Below, in pieces: positions 25,569 to 34,663 of a stretch of DNA of 34,663 bases (its first letter is position 1; the number at the start of each line of letters is the position of its first letter). Source of the DNA: Novosphingobium aerophilum (GTDB lineage Bacteria > Pseudomonadota > Alphaproteobacteria > Sphingomonadales > Sphingomonadaceae); NCBI RefSeq assembly GCF_014230305.1, contig NZ_JACLAU010000034.1, positions 1-34,663 on the forward strand. Direction: 5' to 3'. The notes under the pieces are model-generated. The model was not told where the DNA came from, ran no database searches, and was given only the letters and a program-made list of their open reading frames with translations. The position numbers were made by a program, and so were the translations under genes.

Positions 25569-26837
25569 ATGGCCGACACATCCCTCATGCCGATCCCCGG
25601 GCACATCGATCCGGTGCCTGTCCCGCGCGACGTGACCCCGCGTGCCGATGGGCGCGTCGATCTGCTGGGGCTGCCGCGCCCCCGCATCGCCGAGCTGTTC
25701 GCGGCGGCCGGGCTTGATGCCAAGGCGGCCAAGCTGCGCGCCAAGCAGGTTTTCCACTGGCTGTACCACCGCGGCGTCACCGAGTTCGAGGCGATGACCG
25801 ACATCGCCAAGACCATGCGCCCCTGGCTCGCCGAACGCTTCGTGATCGGCCGGCCCGAGATCGTGCTGGCCCAGCATTCCAGCGACGGCACCCGCAAGTG
25901 GCTGCTGCGCACCGCCGACGGGCACGATTTCGAGATGGTGTTCATCCCGGACGCCGATCGCGGCACGCTGTGCGTGTCGAGCCAGGTCGGCTGCACGCTG
26001 AACTGCCGGTTCTGCCACACCGGAACCATGCGCCTGGTCCGCAACCTGACCCCGGGCGAGATCGTTGGCCAGGTGATGCTGGCGCGTGATGCCCTGGGCG
26101 AATGGCCCAAGGCCGGCGGGACCATGGCCGGGCTCGACTTTGACGACGAGGACGAGGCGGGCGGCGAAGGCCACTACACCTCGGACGGCCGCCTGCTGAC
26201 CAACATCGTGATGATGGGCATGGGCGAACCGCTCTACAATTTCGACAATGTCCGCGATGCCCTGAAGATCGTGATGGACGGCGATGGCCTGGCCCTGTCC
26301 AAGCGCCGCATCACCCTGTCGACCAGCGGCGTGGTCCCGCAGATGGCCCGCTGCGGCGAGGAGATCGGGGTCAACCTTGCGGTTTCGCTTCATGCCGTCA
26401 GCAAGGAGGTGCGGGACGAGATCGTCCCGATCAACCGCAAGTACGGGCTGGAGGAACTGCTGCAGGCCTGCGCCGACTATCCCGGCGCCAGCAACGCCCG
26501 GCGCATCACCTTCGAATATGTGATGCTGAAGGACAAGAACGACAGCGACGAGGACGCGCACGAACTGGTGCGGCTGATCAAGCACTACAAGCTGCCGGCC
26601 AAGGTCAACCTGATCCCGTTCAATCCCTGGCCCGGCGCGATCTACGAATGCTCGACGCCGGAGCGCATCCGCCGCTTCTCCGAAATCGTGTTCGAAGCCG
26701 GGATCAGCGCCCCGGTCCGCACGCCCCGCGGCCGCGACATCGATGCCGCCTGCGGCCAGTTGAAGACCGCGGCGCAGAAGATGAGCCGGGCCGAACTGGA
26801 TCGCCTGGCCGACGAGAAGCAGGCCGCGCTGGGGTGA
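25569..26837 (+). CDS. rlmN: Dual-specificity RNA methyltransferase RlmN
   Basis: A 422-residue radical-SAM enzyme that methylates C2 of A2503 in 23S rRNA and of A37 in some tRNAs. The cluster motif CTLNCRFC gives Cys142, Cys146 and Cys149. Cys135 ([12 protein letters not shown]) and Cys395 ([10 protein letters not shown]) match the two catalytic cysteines known in E. coli RlmN. The block [17 protein letters not shown] and the [10 protein letters not shown] segment are family marks. An acidic insert ([14 protein letters not shown]) near 195 is common in alphaproteobacteria. The ATG at 25569 fits; the longer frame starting at 25497 overlaps the previous gene. Cfr-type resistance is not indicated. 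Confidence 0.95.
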   Translation: MADTSLMPIPGHIDPVPVPRDVTPRADGRVDLLGLPRPRIAELFAAAGLDAKAAKLRAKQVFHWLYHRGVTEFEAMTDIAKTMRPWLAERFVIGRPEIVLAQHSSDGTRKWLLRTADGHDFEMVFIPDADRGTLCVSSQVGCTLNCRFCHTGTMRLVRNLTPGEIVGQVMLARDALGEWPKAGGTMAGLDFDDEDEAGGEGHYTSDGRLLTNIVMMGMGEPLYNFDNVRDALKIVMDGDGLALSKRRITLSTSGVVPQMARCGEEIGVNLAVSLHAVSKEVRDEIVPINRKYGLEELLQACADYPGASNARRITFEYVMLKDKNDSDEDAHELVRLIKHYKLPAKVNLIPFNPWPGAIYECSTPERIRRFSEIVFEAGISAPVRTPRGRDIDAACGQLKTAAQKMSRAELDRLADEKQAALG

Positions 26838-26850
26838 TGGGCCGGCGCGG

Positions 26851-27693
26851 CTAGAGCGCGCCCAGCAATCCGTCCCGCGCGACCGGGCGCACCGTGCCGC
26901 CGATCCACAGGTCGCCGGCCTCGTCGCGGCGGACGCTCACCCGTCCGTCCGCGCCGATTCGCTGCCCTTGTCCCGCCACATAGCCGCCCTCGGCCAGCCC
27001 GGTCTCGAACAGGTACTGCGCGACGGCGGCGTTGAGGCTGCCGGTGACGGGATCTTCCTTGAGGGTGCCGGTGGCGTCGGTGAAGAAGGCGCGGACCTCC
27101 CAGGCAACGGGGCTGCCCGAAGGGTGTGGCCCGACCAGGCCCACATCGGTCGGCACGGGCGCGCTTGCCACGGGACGGGCCGCCAGCACCGCCTCGGCCG
27201 AGGCCAGGTGCAGCAGCCGCCAGCCCGGACCGTTGTCGGCATGGACCGCCGCGATCACCTCGGCATCGCTCACTCCGGCGACCCGGATCGCCTCGGCCCG
27301 CTCGGTCGCATCGAGGGCACCCGACCGCCGCAGCGGCGGGGCGCGGAATGCCAGGCTCTCGCCCTCGATCCGCACCGGGACCAGGCCGACCCCGCACTCC
27401 TGCATCACCTCACCCGCGACCTTCGGCACCCCGCCTGCGGCAAGCCAGGCCGCCGCCGTGCCCAGCGTGGGATGCCCGGCAAAGGGCAGTTCCCCGGCGG
27501 GATAGAAGATCCGCACCCGGTAATCGGCGGCGGGGTCTTCCGGCGGCAGCAGGAAGGTCGTTTCGGAAAAGCCCAGCCAGCGGGTCAGGGCCAGCATGGC
27601 GGCGGCGTCCAGCCCCTCAGCCCCGCGGACCACGGCGAGGGGATTGCCGCTGAGCGAACCGTTGGCGAAAACATCAAGGAGATCGATCTGCAT
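26851..27693 (-). CDS. PhzF-family isomerase/epimerase-like protein
   Basis: A 280-residue protein of the PhzF family, which has the diaminopimelate-epimerase fold. Start IDLLDVFANGSLSGNPLAVV, then Glu44 in GFSETTFLLPP (the catalytic Glu of PhzF), PAGELPFAGHPTLGTAAAWL, and EDPVTGSLNAAVAQYLFE in the C-terminal half, all typical. PhzF itself works in phenazine synthesis, but no phenazine genes are here, and most family members have unknown substrates. The stop lies 13 bases from the convergent rlmN stop. Confidence 0.9.
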   Translation of the reverse strand: MQIDLLDVFANGSLSGNPLAVVRGAEGLDAAAMLALTRWLGFSETTFLLPPEDPAADYRVRIFYPAGELPFAGHPTLGTAAAWLAAGGVPKVAGEVMQECGVGLVPVRIEGESLAFRAPPLRRSGALDATERAEAIRVAGVSDAEVIAAVHADNGPGWRLLHLASAEAVLAARPVASAPVPTDVGLVGPHPSGSPVAWEVRAFFTDATGTLKEDPVTGSLNAAVAQYLFETGLAEGGYVAGQGQRIGADGRVSVRRDEAGDLWIGGTVRPVARDGLLGAL

Positions 27694-27749
27694 GGTCCGG
27701 GTTGTGCCAGCGCCCGGCGCGCGGGGAAAGGGCCGAAACGCCGCCCCGG

Positions 27750-27878
27750 CTAAAGGCTGCGGTGCATCACCAGCGCATCGACCAAGCCCAGTGCCGGATG
27801 GCGGAACGCCTTCGGCAAGCGTCCGACAGTGGCGAAGCCCAGGCTGTCCCACAGCCGCACCGCCCGCGTTGCCAGCCA
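27750..27878 (-). pseudogene. GNAT acetyltransferase, C-terminal remnant
   Basis: The minus strand encodes LATRAVRLWDSLGFATVGRL, then PKAFRHPALGLVDALVMHRSL and TAG. This is the usual end of GNAT N-acetyltransferases (N-x-x-A-x-x-L-Y-x-x-x-G-F with the closing DALVMHR strand). The frame before it (up to a TGA at 27930-27932) is Gly/Ser rich and unlike the family. The acetyl-CoA-binding half is gone and the SDR gene starts just beyond on the other strand. It is a truncated remnant, not an expressed enzyme. Confidence 0.7.
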
Positions 27879-27940
27879 CCTGCCCCCCTGTCCTTGCGGG
27901 ATACTTTGCCCCGCCGCACCGGCTGTGCTTCAAGCGGGGA

Positions 27941-28744
27941 ATGCCCAGCGCCGCTTCCGAATCTGTCCAGGGCCGGCCCGACCGGATCGACCGTCCCGCA
28001 ATGCTGGTCACCGGCGGCGCGCAGCGCATCGGGGCCCTGATCGCGCGGCGCTTTGCCGCCGATGGCTGGCACGTGGTGATCCACTGCGGGCGGTCGCGCC
28101 ATGCCGCCGACGCGCTGGCCGCCGTCCTGCCCTCCGCCGAAGTGACCCAGTGCGACCTGACCGACCAAGAGGCTGCCGTCGCCATGGTGCGGGACCTGGC
28201 CGCGCGCCTGCCCGACTGGCGCGTGCTGGTGAACTGCGCCGCCGTGTTCCGCTTCGATTCGGACGAAGCGCCCGAGGCCGGGGTGCTGGACGAGGCCATC
28301 GCGGTCAACGCCGCGACACCAGCCGCGATGACGGCGGTCTTCCTCTCCCGGGCCATGACCGAACGCGGCCGGGTGGTGATCGACGTGCTTGACCAGAAGC
28401 TGCGCAACATCAACCCGGACTTCTTCTCCTACACCATGGCCAAGGCCGCGTTCGAAGCGGCGATGCGGATGCAGGCGATGCACTGCCCCCGCCCGGCGGA
28501 CCGGGTCTACGGCCTCGCGCCCGGAGCGATGATGGCCAGCTTCGACCAGGCTCCGGACGAACACCTGCTGAGCGGGCGGATGAACCTGCTCGGCCGGCTC
28601 AACGATCCGCATGAGCTGGCCGAGGCCGCCCTGTTCCTGTCTGCGGGCCTGCTGGCCAGCGGCACCACCCTGTACATCGATTCCGGCCAGCACCTGATGC
28701 GCCAGCCCCGCGATGTCTTGTTCCTGGCGCGCGACCCGGGCTAA
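27941..28744 (+). CDS. SDR-family reductase, FolM/PTR1 (pteridine reductase)-like
   Basis: A 267-residue short-chain dehydrogenase/reductase. The nucleotide motif is TGGAQRIG (residues 24-31), the TGxxxRxG form found in pteridine reductases, which use NADPH. VNCAAVFRF (98-106) takes the place of NNAG, and the catalytic pair is Tyr164 and Lys168 in FFSYTMAKAAFEA. The segment VIDVLDQKL before it resembles FolM/PTR1, which reduce dihydromonapterin or dihydrofolate. The GGGGA before the ATG at 27941 supports this start. It lies upstream of cfa, whose own promoter lies between. Substrate is inferred by motif only. Confidence 0.8.
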   Translation: MPSAASESVQGRPDRIDRPAMLVTGGAQRIGALIARRFAADGWHVVIHCGRSRHAADALAAVLPSAEVTQCDLTDQEAAVAMVRDLAARLPDWRVLVNCAAVFRFDSDEAPEAGVLDEAIAVNAATPAAMTAVFLSRAMTERGRVVIDVLDQKLRNINPDFFSYTMAKAAFEAAMRMQAMHCPRPADRVYGLAPGAMMASFDQAPDEHLLSGRMNLLGRLNDPHELAEAALFLSAGLLASGTTLYIDSGQHLMRQPRDVLFLARDPG

Positions 28745-28747
28745 ACT

Positions 28748-28772
28748 GGAACTCCAGGTTGATTCAGACGTT
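28748..28772 (+). promoter_or_regulatory. Candidate EcfG (general stress response) promoter of cfa
   Basis: GGAAC (28748-28752), 16 bases, then CGTT (28769-28772). The known alphaproteobacterial EcfG consensus is GGAAC-N16/17-cGTT. It stands just after the SDR stop and 33 bases before the cfa ATG at 28806, the right distance for a promoter with a short leader. Confidence 0.6.
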
Positions 28773-28805
28773 GTTGGGCGTTGTTCCGAGGACGGGGTTC
28801 GATCG

Positions 28806-30077
28806 ATGTGGTTGCTTGACCGCCTGCTCCGCGCCGTGGTCCGCGAGGGACCGCTGGTGGTTGTCGATCATGATGGCACGCAGCGCAGCTACGGCGCCGG
28901 AGACCAGCCGCTCACCATCCGGCTGACCGCACCGCGCACGGCCTGGCGGATCGCCAGCGATCCCGCGCTTGGCGCAGGCGAAGCCTATATGGATGGCGAG
29001 CTGCTGGTCGATCCCCCGCATGACATCCGGGATCTGGTGCTGCTGTTCATGCGCAACGCCCGGCAGCGCAGCGGGGCCATGTCGCCACCCAACCCGCTGC
29101 GCCGCCTGGCCGACCGGATCGCCTGGCGGCTCGACCAGTTCAACCCCCGCACCCGGATCGGCCGTAAGGTGCGGCACCATTACGATCTGACCCGCCAGTT
29201 CTACGAGCTGTTCCTCGACGAGGACCGCCAGTACACCATGGCCTACTGGGCTGACCGGGACGGCACGCTGGAACAGGCCCAGCGCGACAAGAAGGCCCTG
29301 ATCGCGGCCAAGCTCCACCTGCCGGCGAAGGGCGCGGAGGGCCTGCGCGTGCTCGACATCGGCTGTGGCTGGGGCGGGCTCGGGCTGTTCCTGAACCGTC
29401 ACTATGGCTGCGAGGTGCTGGGGGTCAGCCTGGCCCCGGACCAGGTCCGCTTCGCCAACGAGCGCGCGGCGGCGGCCGGGGTGGCGGACAAGGTCCGTTT
29501 CGAACTGATCGACTACCGCGACGTCCAGGGGCGGTTCGACCGGATCACCAGCGTGGGCATGATCGAACATGTCGGCGCGGGGAACTTCGGCGAGTACTTC
29601 GCCAAGACCTTCGACCTGCTGGCTGACGATGGGGTGATGCTGACCCACACCATCGGTCGCACCTCCGGTCCCGGACGGACCGACGCCTGGACCCGCAAGC
29701 ACGTGTTCCCCGGCGGCTACATCCCGGCGCTGAGCGAACTGGTCGAGGCCTGCGAGCGCACCGGCTGGCAGGCCGCCGACCTCGAGGTGCTGCGCTTCCA
29801 CTATGCCCTGACCCTGCACGAATGGTATCGCCGCACCACCGCGCATCGCGCCGAGATCGTCGCGCTGTATGACGAGCGGCTGTTCCGGATGTGGCAGTTC
29901 TACCTGGCCGGGGCCGAGCAGACCTTCCGGCTGGGCGGGATGGTCAACTTCCATCTGCAGACGGTGAAGCGCCAGGCCGTGCTGCCCATGACCCGCGACT
30001 ACATCGCCGCCGAAGCCGCCCGGCTGATTGCCGCCGAGCCCGCGCCCGACTGGCACCTGTCCATGGCGGCGGAATAG
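28806..30077 (+). CDS. cfa: Cyclopropane-fatty-acyl-phospholipid synthase (or related SAM methyltransferase)
   Basis: A 423-residue enzyme that transfers methylene from S-adenosylmethionine to unsaturated acyl chains in membrane phospholipids. The N-terminal lipid-binding part (1-115) has SDPALGAGEAYMDGELLV, then RHHYDLTRQFYELFLD, the SAM site VLDIGCGWGG (182-191), GMIEHVG, and HVFPGGYIPALSEL. The C-terminal block FRMWQFYLAGAEQTFRLGG is a CFA hallmark. The usual Cys of YSCAYW is Met145 here (YTMAYW), the position of a conserved active-site cysteine in E. coli Cfa as I recall it. Start 28806 fits the family; the EcfG-type promoter implies stress induction. Confidence 0.87.
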   Translation: MWLLDRLLRAVVREGPLVVVDHDGTQRSYGAGDQPLTIRLTAPRTAWRIASDPALGAGEAYMDGELLVDPPHDIRDLVLLFMRNARQRSGAMSPPNPLRRLADRIAWRLDQFNPRTRIGRKVRHHYDLTRQFYELFLDEDRQYTMAYWADRDGTLEQAQRDKKALIAAKLHLPAKGAEGLRVLDIGCGWGGLGLFLNRHYGCEVLGVSLAPDQVRFANERAAAAGVADKVRFELIDYRDVQGRFDRITSVGMIEHVGAGNFGEYFAKTFDLLADDGVMLTHTIGRTSGPGRTDAWTRKHVFPGGYIPALSELVEACERTGWQAADLEVLRFHYALTLHEWYRRTTAHRAEIVALYDERLFRMWQFYLAGAEQTFRLGGMVNFHLQTVKRQAVLPMTRDYIAAEAARLIAAEPAPDWHLSMAAE

Positions 30078-30173
30078 ACGCGCCGGCCCGAAGCCCGGGC
30101 ATCGCCGATGCGCCCCCTTGCCCCCGCCTCCGCGCTCGGGAACAAGGTGGGGATCGAATCCCGGGGAGCCACC

Positions 30174-32309
30174 ATGCGTCCATCCATCGCCGTCGCCGCC
30201 GCCATGCTGCTCGCCAGCCCGGTCCTGGCCGCACCGCCGGCCCAGATCACCATCCAGCGCGACACATGGGGCATCGCCCATGTCCACGGCCGCACCGATG
30301 CCGATGCGGTCTACGGCATGATCTATGCCCAGGCCGAGGATGACTTCGCGCGGATCGAGCAGAACTATCTGGTCAACCTGGGGCGGCTGGCCGAGGCCGA
30401 GGGAGACAAGGCGGTGTGGTCGGACCTGCGCCAGCGGCTGTGGGTCGATCCCGCCGCGCTGAAGGCCGACTATGCCCGCAGCCCGGCCTGGCTGCGGCGG
30501 CTGATGGACGCCTGGGCCGCCGGGCTCAACGCCTATCTGGCCGACCATCCCCAGGTGAAGCCCCGGGTGATCACCCGGTGGGAACCGTGGATGGCGCTGA
30601 GCTTCACCGAGGGATCGATCGGCGGGGACATCGAAGGGATCCCGCTGACCCAGCTCGAGGCGTTCTACACCAAGCGCAAGCTGGCCCTGACCGATCTGGA
30701 GCGCGGGATCGACCTGCGCGACCCCAGCGGATCGAACGGCATCGCCATCGCGCCGTCGCGCAGCGCCAGCGGCAGGGCCATGCTGCTGATCAACCCCCAC
30801 ACCTCGTTCTACTTCCGCTCGGAACAGCAGGTCACCAGCGACGAGGGGCTGAACGTCTATGGCGCGGCGACCTGGGGCCAGTTCTTCATCTACCAGGGCT
30901 TCAACGCCCATGCCGGGTGGATGCACACCTCGAGCACGATCGACAATGTCGACGAGTTCGCCGAGACGATCGAGACCGGGCCCGACGGCAAGCTGGCCTA
31001 TCGCCATGGCGACCGGCTGCGCCCGGTGCAGGTCAGGACCGTGACGCTGAAGGTCCGCCAGCCGGACGGATCGCTGGCCGACCGCAGCTTCACCACCTAT
31101 GCCACCCACCACGGGCCGATCATCCGCGAGGAAAACGGCAAGTGGATTGCCTGGGCCATGATGTACCGCCCGCTCGCCGCGCTTCAGCAGAGCTTCCTGC
31201 GCACCCGCGCCACCGACCGCGCCGGGTTCCTGAAGGTCGCCGCGCTGCAGGCCAACAGTTCGAACAACACGCTGTTCGCCGACAGCAAGGGCGAGATCGC
31301 TTATCTCCACCCGCAGTTCGTGCCGGTGCGCGACCAGCGCTTCGACTATCGCCAGCCGGTCGACGGGAGCAATCCGGCGGCGGACTGGCAGGGCCTCCAT
31401 CCGCTGGCCGAGCTGCCCAGGGTGTTCGATCCCAGGGTCGGCTGGGCGTTCAACGTCAACAACTGGCCCTGGCGTGCGGCCGGTCCGGACAGTCCGCAGC
31501 GCGGCGCCTTCCCCGCCTACATGGACCAGGTGGGCGAGACCGCGCGCGGTCCCCATGCCGAGCGGGTCCTGGCCGAGGGCGGCCGCTTCACCTTGGACGG
31601 CCTGGTCAAGGCCGCCTACGATCCGTGGCTGCCCCTGTTCGACCGCACCATCCCCGCGCTGGTCGCCGCGCATCAGGCCGCCCCGAACCCGGCCCGTGAC
31701 GGACCCGTGGCGCTGCTGCGCGACTGGGACCGCAAGTGGGGCCTCGGCTCGACCGCGACCAGCCTGGCGGTCTACTGGGGCGAGGCGCTGTGGGCCGCCG
31801 GGGCCGAGCAGGCCAAGGCCGAGGGGCTCGGCCAGTGGGACTGGCTGACCGCCCGGCCGACCGACGCCCAGCGCCTCGCCGCGCTGGATGCCGCGGTCGC
31901 CCGGCTGACCGCCGACTTCGGCGGCTGGCAGGTGCCGTGGGGCGAGATCAATCGCTTCCAGCGGCTGAGCGGCGCGATCGACCTGACCTATGACGACAGC
32001 CAGCCCAGCACGCCAGTGCCGTTCACCGGGGCGGCCTGGGGATCGCTCGCCTCGTTCGGGGTCAAGGCGCGCCCGGGGGTCAAGCGGCTCTACGGCAGCT
32101 ACGGCAATTCCTTCGTCGCCGCGGTCGAGTTCGGCCCCCGGGTCCGCGCCGTGGCGATCATGGCCGGCGGGGAGAGCGGCGATCCCGCGTCGCCCCACTT
32201 CACCGACCAGGTCGCGCGCTATGCCAGGGGCGACCTGCGGCCGGTCTGGTTCTATCCGGACGAGCTCAAGCCGCACGTGGCATCGACCAAGGTGCTGGTC
32301 CGCCGCTAG
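30174..32309 (+). CDS. Penicillin-acylase-family N-terminal nucleophile hydrolase
   Basis: A 711-residue periplasmic proenzyme with signal peptide [20 protein letters not shown] (residues 1-20). It starts with [20 protein letters not shown], typical of the alpha chain. Autocleavage should occur at Gly186-Ser187 ([15 protein letters not shown]), freeing Ser187 as nucleophile; LINPHTS follows as in the family. Later blocks include [16 protein letters not shown] and [21 protein letters not shown]. Relatives cleave N-acyl homoserine lactones, penicillins, cephalosporins or lipopeptides. The substrate is not readable. The ATG at 30174 has GGGGAG at a good distance. It is 96 bases after cfa and may share its transcript. 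Confidence 0.88.
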   Translation: MRPSIAVAAAMLLASPVLAAPPAQITIQRDTWGIAHVHGRTDADAVYGMIYAQAEDDFARIEQNYLVNLGRLAEAEGDKAVWSDLRQRLWVDPAALKADYARSPAWLRRLMDAWAAGLNAYLADHPQVKPRVITRWEPWMALSFTEGSIGGDIEGIPLTQLEAFYTKRKLALTDLERGIDLRDPSGSNGIAIAPSRSASGRAMLLINPHTSFYFRSEQQVTSDEGLNVYGAATWGQFFIYQGFNAHAGWMHTSSTIDNVDEFAETIETGPDGKLAYRHGDRLRPVQVRTVTLKVRQPDGSLADRSFTTYATHHGPIIREENGKWIAWAMMYRPLAALQQSFLRTRATDRAGFLKVAALQANSSNNTLFADSKGEIAYLHPQFVPVRDQRFDYRQPVDGSNPAADWQGLHPLAELPRVFDPRVGWAFNVNNWPWRAAGPDSPQRGAFPAYMDQVGETARGPHAERVLAEGGRFTLDGLVKAAYDPWLPLFDRTIPALVAAHQAAPNPARDGPVALLRDWDRKWGLGSTATSLAVYWGEALWAAGAEQAKAEGLGQWDWLTARPTDAQRLAALDAAVARLTADFGGWQVPWGEINRFQRLSGAIDLTYDDSQPSTPVPFTGAAWGSLASFGVKARPGVKRLYGSYGNSFVAAVEFGPRVRAVAIMAGGESGDPASPHFTDQVARYARGDLRPVWFYPDELKPHVASTKVLVRR

Positions 32310-32341
32310 GGCTTCGGGCGCCACGGCATACGGTTGCGAAG

Positions 32342-32366
32342 GCGGCGCCCACCTGTTAGGCGCCGC
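32342..32366 (+). repeat. Inverted repeat in the argG leader
   Basis: GCGGCGCC (32342-32349) pairs with GGCGCCGC (32359-32366), loop of nine. It lies between the acylase stop (32309) and the argG start (32404). It could end the acylase transcript or form part of the argG leader; there is no T-run. Confidence 0.4.
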
Positions 32367-32403
32367 GCGCAAATCCCTGTCCGTCTCCCGGAGCCCAAGC
32401 CCC

Positions 32404-33618
<1,215 letters not shown>

Positions 33619-33676
33619 GCGAATCCCGCTGCCGCAGCGCGGCATCGCGGCGCAGCACGACTTGTCCACCGCCGGA

Positions 33677-33720
33677 CCGGGGTTATCCACCGCTCGCTTG
33701 AGCGCCTGTGGATAACCCGG
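33677..33720. repeat. Palindrome made of two DnaA-box-like sequences
   Basis: GGGTTATCCAC (33680-33690) pairs with GTGGATAACCC (33708-33718), extended by CC/GG. The right arm reads TTATCCACA on the minus strand (33707-33715), the exact E. coli DnaA box; the left arm reads TTATCCACC (33683-33691), one base off. An additional TTGTCCACC stands at 33662-33670. Inside, CGCTC/GAGCG makes a small second stem. It starts about 60 bases after argG and could be a DnaA-binding site, or simply a transcription-end hairpin. Confidence 0.5.
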
Positions 33721-33779
33721 CCTGCGCGCGCTTGAACGACTCACCGGCGAGGCGCAGCTTCCAGTCATCGGAAGGGCGG

Positions 33780-34330
33780 AACAGACCGGCGGAAGGACAG
33801 AGGAAACTCTGAAATTCCAATGAGATGGCCAAACGGACGAGACGGTGGCGCAGCCCCCGGCAGGATCGGAAAACACGCGAACGAAGCCCGGCAAAGGCTG
33901 GTCCCCAGGACCGCCCGGAAGCGAGCGAAGGCGCGAACCGCAGATGCTGGCGAGCGGCACGACACCGGATGATCGTTGGGGCGGACTCACCCGCCGGACC
34001 ACCGCACGATGCAGCCCGCGCCTTCGGGACGGACCTGCCCGGGCGGCCGACCGGGACCCGCAGCAGCGATCAGGAACCGCCGGGCGGCGGGCGACGGAAC
34101 CGGGAGTCGTCAACGGACGACACCACCGGGACCCCAGCCCCCGCCTGACGGGACCGCCGCCGCCGGGCTGCGGTGTGACGAGCGAAAGTGGGCCCGTTCT
34201 CCGTGACCGGCCCGGGATCGACCGGACACCCGCCACGCCAGGCCGCGAGCACCGACGCCCGACCCGAACGGTCCGCCTGGACCGACCGGGAAACAGCGAC
34301 GGGGGGACGCGGACCGGGTCGGAAGGCAGG
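33780..34330. other. T-depleted gene-poor block, possible non-coding RNA or decayed DNA
   Basis: Between argG and the IS110 fragment I find no convincing gene. In 33781-34140 the plus strand has only 24 T but 85 A in 360 bases (counted by hand), very unlike the neighbouring genes, and the bias continues to about 34330. Open frames exist on both strands; the best is 33825-34148 (+), with an Arg-rich start MAKRTRRWRSPRQDRKTR. Its codons (AGA, CGA, ACA, GCA, TCA) are unlike those of the real genes here and no ribosome site is seen. The block ends at a strong terminator-like hairpin. I do not match it to RNase P, tmRNA or 6S RNA. Confidence 0.4.
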
Positions 34331-34334
34331 CGAG

Positions 34335-34364
34335 AATGGGGCCGGCGGCAACGCCGGCCCCATT
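34335..34364 (+). terminator. Strong terminator-like hairpin at the end of the T-depleted block
   Basis: AATGGGGCCGGCG (34335-34347) pairs perfectly over 13 bp with CGCCGGCCCCATT (34352-34364), loop GCAA. TGCGTTT follows on the plus strand. It resembles the typA terminator (long GC stem, GCAA tetraloop, T at the 3' side). argG ends over 700 bases upstream, so it suggests a separate plus-strand transcript. Confidence 0.65.
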
Positions 34365-34511
34365 TGCGTTTCCGCCCCCCCCGCCCCGCCTCTCGACGGC
34401 GCTCGAGGCGAACGGGGGTGGGTCGGGCGCCTGTCTCGCGGGTCCGCACCGGGCCGGCCAGCGTCGACCCATGCGGACGCCCGGTTGCGCCTGGGAGCGG
34501 ACCTTCAGATC

Positions 34512-34542
34512 CTCCCCCGTTTTGCGAAGCACAACGGGGGAG
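34512..34542 (-). terminator. Hairpin just after the IS110 transposase gene
   Basis: CTCCCCCGTT (34512-34521) pairs with AACGGGGGAG (34533-34542); TGC/GCA (34523-34525, 34529-34531) close a GAA loop. It starts seven bases after the transposase stop on the minus strand. No T-run follows. It may be the end of the transposase transcript or belong to the IS end. Confidence 0.55.
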
Positions 34543-34549
34543 CAACCGT

Positions 34550-34663
34550 CTAGGCGAGAGCCCATTTCTGCTTGTTGCGGATCATGGCGTTGAGGGCTGT
34601 GATGAGTTTTCGCATGATGGCGACGAGAGCGACCTTTGGGGGTTTTCCTGCGGTTTTCATGGC
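34550..34663 (-). CDS. IS110-family transposase, C-terminal 37 residues
   Basis: The minus strand from the window edge to the TAG at 34550-34552 reads AMKTAGKPPKVALVAIMRKL, then ITALNAMIRNKQKWALA. The pattern GKPxKVALxAxMRKLxxxLNAMxR followed by a short tail is the usual end of IS110/IS1111 (DEDD) transposases. The catalytic and Ser-containing domains lie outside the window. IS110 elements lack clear terminal repeats, so the element boundary cannot be placed; it may be within 34380-34550. Confidence 0.88.
   Translation of the reverse strand, partial: AMKTAGKPPKVALVAIMRKLITALNAMIRNKQKWALA

Noticed and set aside
26842..26860. GGCGCG/CGCGCC hairpin between rlmN and phzF
   Set aside because: Short, no T-run, and such GC pairs occur often by chance at this base composition.
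33825..34148. Arg-rich 107-codon ORF in the T-depleted block
   Set aside because: No ribosome site, codon use unlike local genes, no recognisable family; kept only as part of the unexplained block.

Overview
This window is high-G+C alphaproteobacterial chromosome, most likely Sphingomonadales (Sphingomonas/Novosphingobium/Erythrobacter-like). The assignment rests on a CckA-type hybrid kinase, an HWE-family kinase, a TonB-dependent receptor, the C-terminal half of a sphingomonad-type outer-membrane beta-barrel, a Flp pilin and a GGAAC-N16-CGTT promoter of the alphaproteobacterial general stress sigma factor EcfG. Most genes are core housekeeping. No CRISPR array, prophage or defence island was seen.

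Both edges lie inside transposase genes of different IS families: the N-terminus of an IS5/IS1182-type transposase on the left and the C-terminus of an IS110-type transposase on the right. The window may therefore be a whole contig whose assembly stopped at repeats.

Layout. 1-270: IS end and tRNA-Arg(UCU). 327-2299: queuosine precursor transporter (yhhQ) and recF. 2319-7071: small lipoprotein, then the tesA / ybbA-ybbP cluster (SGNH esterase divergent from an ABC ATPase and a large permease), then a DUF805 membrane protein. 7166-9912: TonB-dependent receptor with its own promoter and terminator. 10160-12127: typA with a structured leader and a strong terminator. 12345-13862: a PAS chemoreceptor broken by one in-frame TAA. 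14073-19105 (minus strand): dapA, small ORF, smpB, DUF2062 gene, cckA. 19213-23075 (plus): lytic transglycosylase, greB, diguanylate cyclase. 23130-24782 (minus): beta-barrel remnant, HWE kinase, Flp pilin. 24973-26837: IalB-like secreted protein and rlmN. 26851-27878 (minus): PhzF-like enzyme and a GNAT remnant. 27941-33618 (plus): PTR1/FolM-like reductase, cyclopropane fatty acid synthase with an EcfG-type promoter, penicillin-acylase-family hydrolase, argG. 33619-34549: about 930 bases without a convincing gene, holding an inverted pair of DnaA-box-like sequences, a strongly T-depleted block and two strong hairpins.

Working links between genes: SmpB (trans-translation), TypA (ribosome GTPase), RlmN (23S rRNA/tRNA methylation), GreB (stalled RNA polymerase) and YhhQ (queuosine supply) all serve translation or transcription fidelity. 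DapA (meso-diaminopimelate supply) and the lytic transglycosylase concern the cell wall. CckA, the HWE kinase, the diguanylate cyclase, the chemoreceptor and the Flp pilin belong to signalling and surface behaviour. I see no complete novel system. The items most worth checking are the split chemoreceptor, the T-depleted block after argG, the DnaA-box palindrome, the EcfG promoter at cfa, the alternative hairpins before the left transposase, and two truncated gene remnants.
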